A stretch of 15,621 nt of DNA, taken from the NCBI GenBank assembly GCA_002413305.1, contig DHWS01000088.1:1-15621 (forward strand), in the 5' to 3' direction. The notes below the pieces were generated by a model that saw nothing but the letters and a program-made list of their open reading frames with translations, had not been told where the DNA came from and made no database searches. Shown here one piece after another: positions 12,668-15,621 of this stretch (the first letter of the stretch is position 1; every line of letters begins with the position of its first letter). Made by a program: the position numbers and the translations under genes. Source of the stretch: Actinobacteria bacterium UBA5176 (GTDB lineage: Bacteria; Actinomycetota; UBA4738).

Positions 12668-14071
12668 GTGAGCGACGAGTTCGACGTGGTGGTGATCGGG
12701 GCGGGACCGCCCGGGGAGAACGCGGCCGGGCGAGCCAGGGAGCACGGTCTCACGGCGGCCATCGTTGAGGAGCGGCTGGTCGGCGGGGAGTGTTCCTTCT
12801 ACGGCTGCGTGCCATCCAAGACGCTGATCCGGCCCGGCGACGTCCTCGCCGCCGCCCGGCGCGTCCCCGGCGCGGCGGAGGCGATCACCGGCCGGCTGGA
12901 CGTGGCCGCCGCGCTGGCCCAGCGGGACTACATGACCAGCGACTGGAGCGACCGCACGCAGACGCCGTGGCTGGACTCGGTCGGCATCACGCTGTACCGA
13001 GGTCACGGCCGGTTGGCTGGCGAGCGCTCCGTTGCGGTGGAGATGAAGGACGGGAGCGGGGTTCGAACCGTGACCGCCCGGAAGGCGGTCGTGGTGTCGT
13101 GCGGGACCGACCCGTTCCTCCCGCCCATCGATGGGCTGTCCGATGCCAAGCCCTGGAACAACCAGGACGCCACGGCGGTCAAGGAGATCCCCCGGCGGTT
13201 CCTGGTGCTGGGAGGCGGCCCGATCGGCACCGAGCTGGCCCAGGTCTTCCGGCGGCTCGGCAGCGAGGAGGTCACGATCGTCGAAGGCCAGCCGCGGCTG
13301 CTCTCCCGCGAGGAGCCGTTCGCCGGCGAACAGGTGGCGAAGGCGTTCGAGGCCGAAGGCATCGCGGTAGTCCTGGGCGCGAAGGTCGTCGCGGTCCGGC
13401 GGGAGCCGCCCGACGGGCCCGTCACCGCCACGCTCGACGGCGGCGAACAGGTCCAAGCCGACGAGATCCTGGTCGCGGTGGGGCGGCGGCCCCGGACGAA
13501 CGACATCGGCCTGGAGATGGTCGGGCTGGAGGAGCTTCGCGGGAAGTACCTCGCCGTGGACGAGCGGTTGCGGGTGAGAGGCACCGGGGGTGACTGGCTC
13601 TACGCGGTGGGCGACGTGAACGGCCTCGCGCTGCTCACCCACATGGGCAAGTACCAGGGGCGGCTGTTCGGTGACATCGTGGCCGGGAAGGACGTGGTCG
13701 ACATCGCCGACCACGGCATCATCCCGCGGGTGACGTTCACCGACCCCCAGGTGGCCGCGGTGGGCCTGACCGAAGCCGACGCCCGGACCGAAGGGATCGA
13801 CGCGCGGGTGGTGACCACCCCCACCGGAGGCGTGGCGGGCGCGTACACCCGCGGCAACGGTATCGAGGGCACGTGCCAGATCGTGATCGACGTGGCCCGC
13901 CGGGTCATCGTCGGTGCGACGTTCACCGGCCCGGACGTCCAGGAGATCGTGCATGCCGCGACCATCGCCATCGCCGGGAAGGTCACGCTGGACGCGCTGT
14001 GGCACGCAGTGCCGTCGTTCCCGACCGTGAGCGAGGTCTGGCTCCGGTTGCTCGAGACCTACGGGATATGA
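12668..14071 (+). CDS. Pyridine nucleotide-disulfide oxidoreductase (Lpd/MerA-like)
   Basis: A 467-residue FAD- and NAD(P)-dependent class I disulfide reductase. It shows the FAD loop V-I-G-A-G-P-P-G-E-N (9-18), the redox-active disulfide G-G-E-C-S-F-Y-G-C-V-P-S-K (Cys42, Cys47), the NAD(P) loop L-G-G-G-P-I-G-T-E-L-A, the second FAD motif L-Y-A-V-G-D-V-N-G, and a C-terminal dimerisation domain. The usual active-site H-x-H-P-T-x-x-E is altered to H-A-V-P-S-F-P-T-V-S-E, retaining one histidine (His446) and the glutamate (Glu456). It therefore may not be a true dihydrolipoyl dehydrogenase; a quinone, mycothiol-type, metal or transhydrogenase role is possible. No lipoyl-complex genes are near. 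GTG 12668 has AAGGAG 8 nt upstream. Its 3' end overlaps the convergent DUF983 gene by 13 bp. Confidence 0.9.
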   Translation: MSDEFDVVVIGAGPPGENAAGRAREHGLTAAIVEERLVGGECSFYGCVPSKTLIRPGDVLAAARRVPGAAEAITGRLDVAAALAQRDYMTSDWSDRTQTPWLDSVGITLYRGHGRLAGERSVAVEMKDGSGVRTVTARKAVVVSCGTDPFLPPIDGLSDAKPWNNQDATAVKEIPRRFLVLGGGPIGTELAQVFRRLGSEEVTIVEGQPRLLSREEPFAGEQVAKAFEAEGIAVVLGAKVVAVRREPPDGPVTATLDGGEQVQADEILVAVGRRPRTNDIGLEMVGLEELRGKYLAVDERLRVRGTGGDWLYAVGDVNGLALLTHMGKYQGRLFGDIVAGKDVVDIADHGIIPRVTFTDPQVAAVGLTEADARTEGIDARVVTTPTGGVAGAYTRGNGIEGTCQIVIDVARRVIVGATFTGPDVQEIVHAATIAIAGKVTLDALWHAVPSFPTVSEVWLRLLETYGI

Positions 14072-14511
14072 CCTGGAGGCGTCGCGTGAAGGGCCGCGTC
14101 GTCCGTTTCGGCGCGGTCCAGCGGGTGGAGGGAGAGGTGGATCGCCGTCCAGACCGTCTGCGCGAACGGGTAGAAGAGCACCGGGCCGAGCAGGCCGACG
14201 ACGAGCCCCGCCGCCACGAACGGCCACCAGCTGGTGTCCGGGTGCCCGGCCAGCAGCCCGATGTAGACGAACAGCAGGACGGCAACCAGGCCTTCGCAGA
14301 CGCCGAAGTTCACGACGTATGCGCCCAGGAAGAAGCCCTCTTCCCGTTCGAACTTGACGCCGCACCGCGGGCACCGTTCGGCCAGTCCCAGGTAGCCATG
14401 GGGAAACAGACCGCGTGACCCGCATCTTGGGCACCGCCGGCGCAGGCCGCGCCAGAGCAGGAGAGCGATCGGAGGCGGCTTCGACACGCGGGCTGAAGCG
14501 CTCACGCTCAC
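14059..14511 (-). CDS. DUF983 zinc-ribbon membrane protein
   Basis: A 150-residue protein of the DUF983 family. A cytoplasmic double-knuckle zinc ribbon comes first, with C-P-R-C-G at residues 27-31 and again at 47-51 (Cys27, Cys30, Cys47, Cys50). Two membrane segments follow at about 60-88 (F-F-L-G-A-Y-V-V-N-F-G) and 96-118 (W-P-F-V-A-A-G-L-V-V-G-L-L-G-P-V-L-F-Y-P), ending in a short acidic tail. The family function is unknown. The GTG start at 14511 overlaps the TGA of the upstream PurM-like gene as GTGA, so it is probably translationally coupled and shares the thiamine-riboswitch control. A second GTG two codons later is possible. The last 13 bp overlap the convergent oxidoreductase gene. 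Confidence 0.88.
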   Translation of the reverse strand: MSVSASARVSKPPPIALLLWRGLRRRCPRCGSRGLFPHGYLGLAERCPRCGVKFEREEGFFLGAYVVNFGVCEGLVAVLLFVYIGLLAGHPDTSWWPFVAAGLVVGLLGPVLFYPFAQTVWTAIHLSLHPLDRAETDDAALHATPPGHIP

Positions 14512-15581
14512 CCCGAGTCGCCGGCAGCGTCGCGCGCCCACCTGCCGAACGCGCCCCAGAACGGGTCCAGGCCCGGATGGGTGATCGCCACCTCTCCGCC
14601 CTCCTCGACCAGGACCAGGCCCGAGTCCGGCTCGGTGACCTCGCCGACCACCGCGGCGTCGATCCCTTCGGCGCCGAGCGCCTCGACGAACGCGTCGGCG
14701 CGGCGCGGGCGGACGGTGGCCAGCAGCGTCCCCTCGGAGATCGAGATGTAGGGATCCATGCCCGTCGCCGCACAGACCGCCTCGACCTCGGGCCGGACCG
14801 GGATCGCGCCCTTCTCGATGCGCATGCCGACCCGGGACGCCGTGGCCACCTCGACCAGCCCGCCGAGCACGCCGCCTTCCGTCGCGTCGTGCATCGACGT
14901 CACCCCTCCGTCCCGGAGGCCGAACGCCGAAGCGACGCGTGCGTCCGGTACCACGGTCATGAGGTCGAACAACCCGTCGGCCGCCTTCGCGGTCACCTCT
15001 CCGACCTCGTGGGCCAGCCGCTCCGGGAAGGTCGCGCCGAAGAGCGCGGTGGCCTCGATCGCGGCCCCCTTCGTCACCACCACCAGGTCCCCCGGCTCGG
15101 CCATGGCCGGCGTGACGTATGCGTCATCGGCGCCCACGGCCATGCACGACGCCCCACCCACCATCGGCCACGCGCACCCGTCGTACCGCCCGGTGTGGCC
15201 GGTGACGATGGCGATCCCGAGCTCCTCGCAGGCCCGGGCGTACGCGGTCCACAGCAGCTCCAGGTCGTGGTCCGGCAGGTCGGGCGGAAGGTTCAGGTCG
15301 ACCGTCATCCACCGGAGCGGCAGCCCGCTGGTGGCGGCGTCCGACGCGAGGATGTGCACGGCGAACCACGCCGCCCGCTCCCAGCCATAGGCCGGCACGA
15401 CGAATACCGGATCGGCGGTCAGAGCCATGACCACACCGGGAGCCAGCCGCACGACGCCGGTGTCCATGCCGTGCGTCGGCCCTACCAGCACGTCGGGGTC
15501 CCGCGCGCCCAGGCGTCGGAGGATCACCTGCTCGAAGACCGACGAGGTGACCTTTCCGGTTCGCTGTTCCGCTTCAGGCAC
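14508..15581 (-). CDS. AIR synthase-related (PurM/HypE-like) protein
   Basis: A 357-residue protein of the PurM superfamily, ATP-using enzymes that include PurM, PurL, SelD, HypE and ThiL. Superfamily elements are G-M-D-T-G-V-V (Asp40), L-T-A-D-P-V-F (Asp57), I-L-A-S-D-A-A-T-S-G-L (Asp81), and in the second domain M-H-D-A-T-E-G-G-V-L-G-G-L (230-242) and S-E-G-T-L-L-A-T-V. The second half looks most like HypE, but the protein ends without the HypE C-terminal cysteine motif, so it is not a hydrogenase carbamoyl-dehydratase. It is also not a standard ThiL. The TPP riboswitch directly upstream argues for a role in thiamine metabolism, perhaps phosphorylation of a thiamine intermediate; this is inference. 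I chose GTG 15581 because the riboswitch-borne GGAGGGG site precedes it by 5 nt; an in-frame ATG at 15605 lies inside the aptamer. Confidence 0.85.
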   Translation of the reverse strand: MPEAEQRTGKVTSSVFEQVILRRLGARDPDVLVGPTHGMDTGVVRLAPGVVMALTADPVFVVPAYGWERAAWFAVHILASDAATSGLPLRWMTVDLNLPPDLPDHDLELLWTAYARACEELGIAIVTGHTGRYDGCAWPMVGGASCMAVGADDAYVTPAMAEPGDLVVVTKGAAIEATALFGATFPERLAHEVGEVTAKAADGLFDLMTVVPDARVASAFGLRDGGVTSMHDATEGGVLGGLVEVATASRVGMRIEKGAIPVRPEVEAVCAATGMDPYISISEGTLLATVRPRRADAFVEALGAEGIDAAVVGEVTEPDSGLVLVEEGGEVAITHPGLDPFWGAFGRWARDAAGDSG

Positions 15582-15589
15582 GTCGACCC

Positions 15590-15621
15590 CTCCCTTCGCC
15601 GGCATTATCCGGATCAGGTTC
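15590..15621 (-). promoter_or_regulatory. TPP riboswitch (THI element), 3' part only
   Basis: Reading the minus strand from the window edge, the sequence contains CTGATCCGGATAATGCCGG followed by CGAAGGGAG, the conserved 3' half of the thiamine pyrophosphate aptamer. The 5' half, including the CTGAGA box, lies beyond the window. The final GGGAGGGG is at once the closing strand of the aptamer and the ribosome binding site of the PurM-like gene, so ligand binding probably blocks translation. Confidence 0.92.

Noticed and set aside
12605..14773. A 722-codon minus-strand frame
   Set aside because: It is antisense to the disulfide oxidoreductase and out of frame with DUF983 and the PurM-like gene.
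14508..15581. Calling the PurM-like gene hypE
   Set aside because: The HypE C-terminal cysteine motif is absent and no hydrogenase or other hyp genes are nearby; the TPP riboswitch points elsewhere.
15582..15605. ATG at 15605 as the start of the PurM-like gene
   Set aside because: It lies within the conserved TPP aptamer, upstream of the ribosome binding site; GTG 15581 has the proper spacing.
1..15621. CRISPR array, transposase, integrase, toxin-antitoxin or defence system
   Set aside because: I found no regularly spaced repeats, no transposase or integrase motifs and no gene pair of a known defence or toxin-antitoxin family.

Overview
The window is about 15.6 kb of GC-rich, densely packed bacterial chromosome. 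Several actinobacterial family markers (DUF2017 behind clpS, DUF3263 next to a LytR_C protein, DUF2630, DUF5679), frequent GTG/TTG starts, 4-bp stop/start overlaps and leaderless-looking promoters point to an actinomycetote. The lineage within the phylum cannot be named from sequence alone. I see no phage, transposon, CRISPR array, tRNA or rRNA.

Layout. 1-951: about 480 bp with no confident gene, then a small secreted PepSY-like protein on the minus strand. 1037-3982: the minus-strand pair clpS-DUF2017 diverges from rlmN, whose stop overlaps the start of an NAD-dependent epimerase/dehydratase. 3983-5371: a minus-strand unit of a possible 38-codon ORF, a crotonase-fold protein and a MOSC protein, preceded by two abutting copies of a perfect 14-bp palindrome. 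5518-5850: a promoter, a leader with alternative hairpins, a 49-residue DUF5679 zinc ribbon and a strong terminator. 5889-7741: an Rrf2 regulator with three cysteines in its sensor region and an AI-2E-type membrane protein. 7741-10051: trehalose-6-phosphate synthase (otsA, plus) converges on trehalose-6-phosphate phosphatase (otsB, minus). otsB is apparently coupled to a LytR_C membrane protein and a DUF3263 protein. 10946-12193: glutamate dehydrogenase with a structured leader. 12366-14071: DUF2630 and a pyridine-nucleotide disulfide oxidoreductase. 14059-15621: a DUF983 protein and a PurM/HypE-like AIR-synthase-related protein, headed by the 3' part of a TPP riboswitch cut by the window edge.

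Most genes are housekeeping: N-degron proteolysis (ClpS), rRNA methylation (RlmN), nitrogen assimilation (glutamate dehydrogenase) and the two-step OtsA/OtsB trehalose pathway. The most interesting points are: a thiamine riboswitch controlling a PurM-like enzyme that is neither a recognisable ThiL nor a full HypE; the doubled palindrome upstream of the crotonase; otsB lacking any ATG/GTG/TTG start and apparently starting at a CTG that overlaps the LytR_C stop; and the otsA/transporter divergent region, where two leaderless promoters each carry one arm of an inverted repeat. I did not find a clear new multi-gene defence or mobile system.
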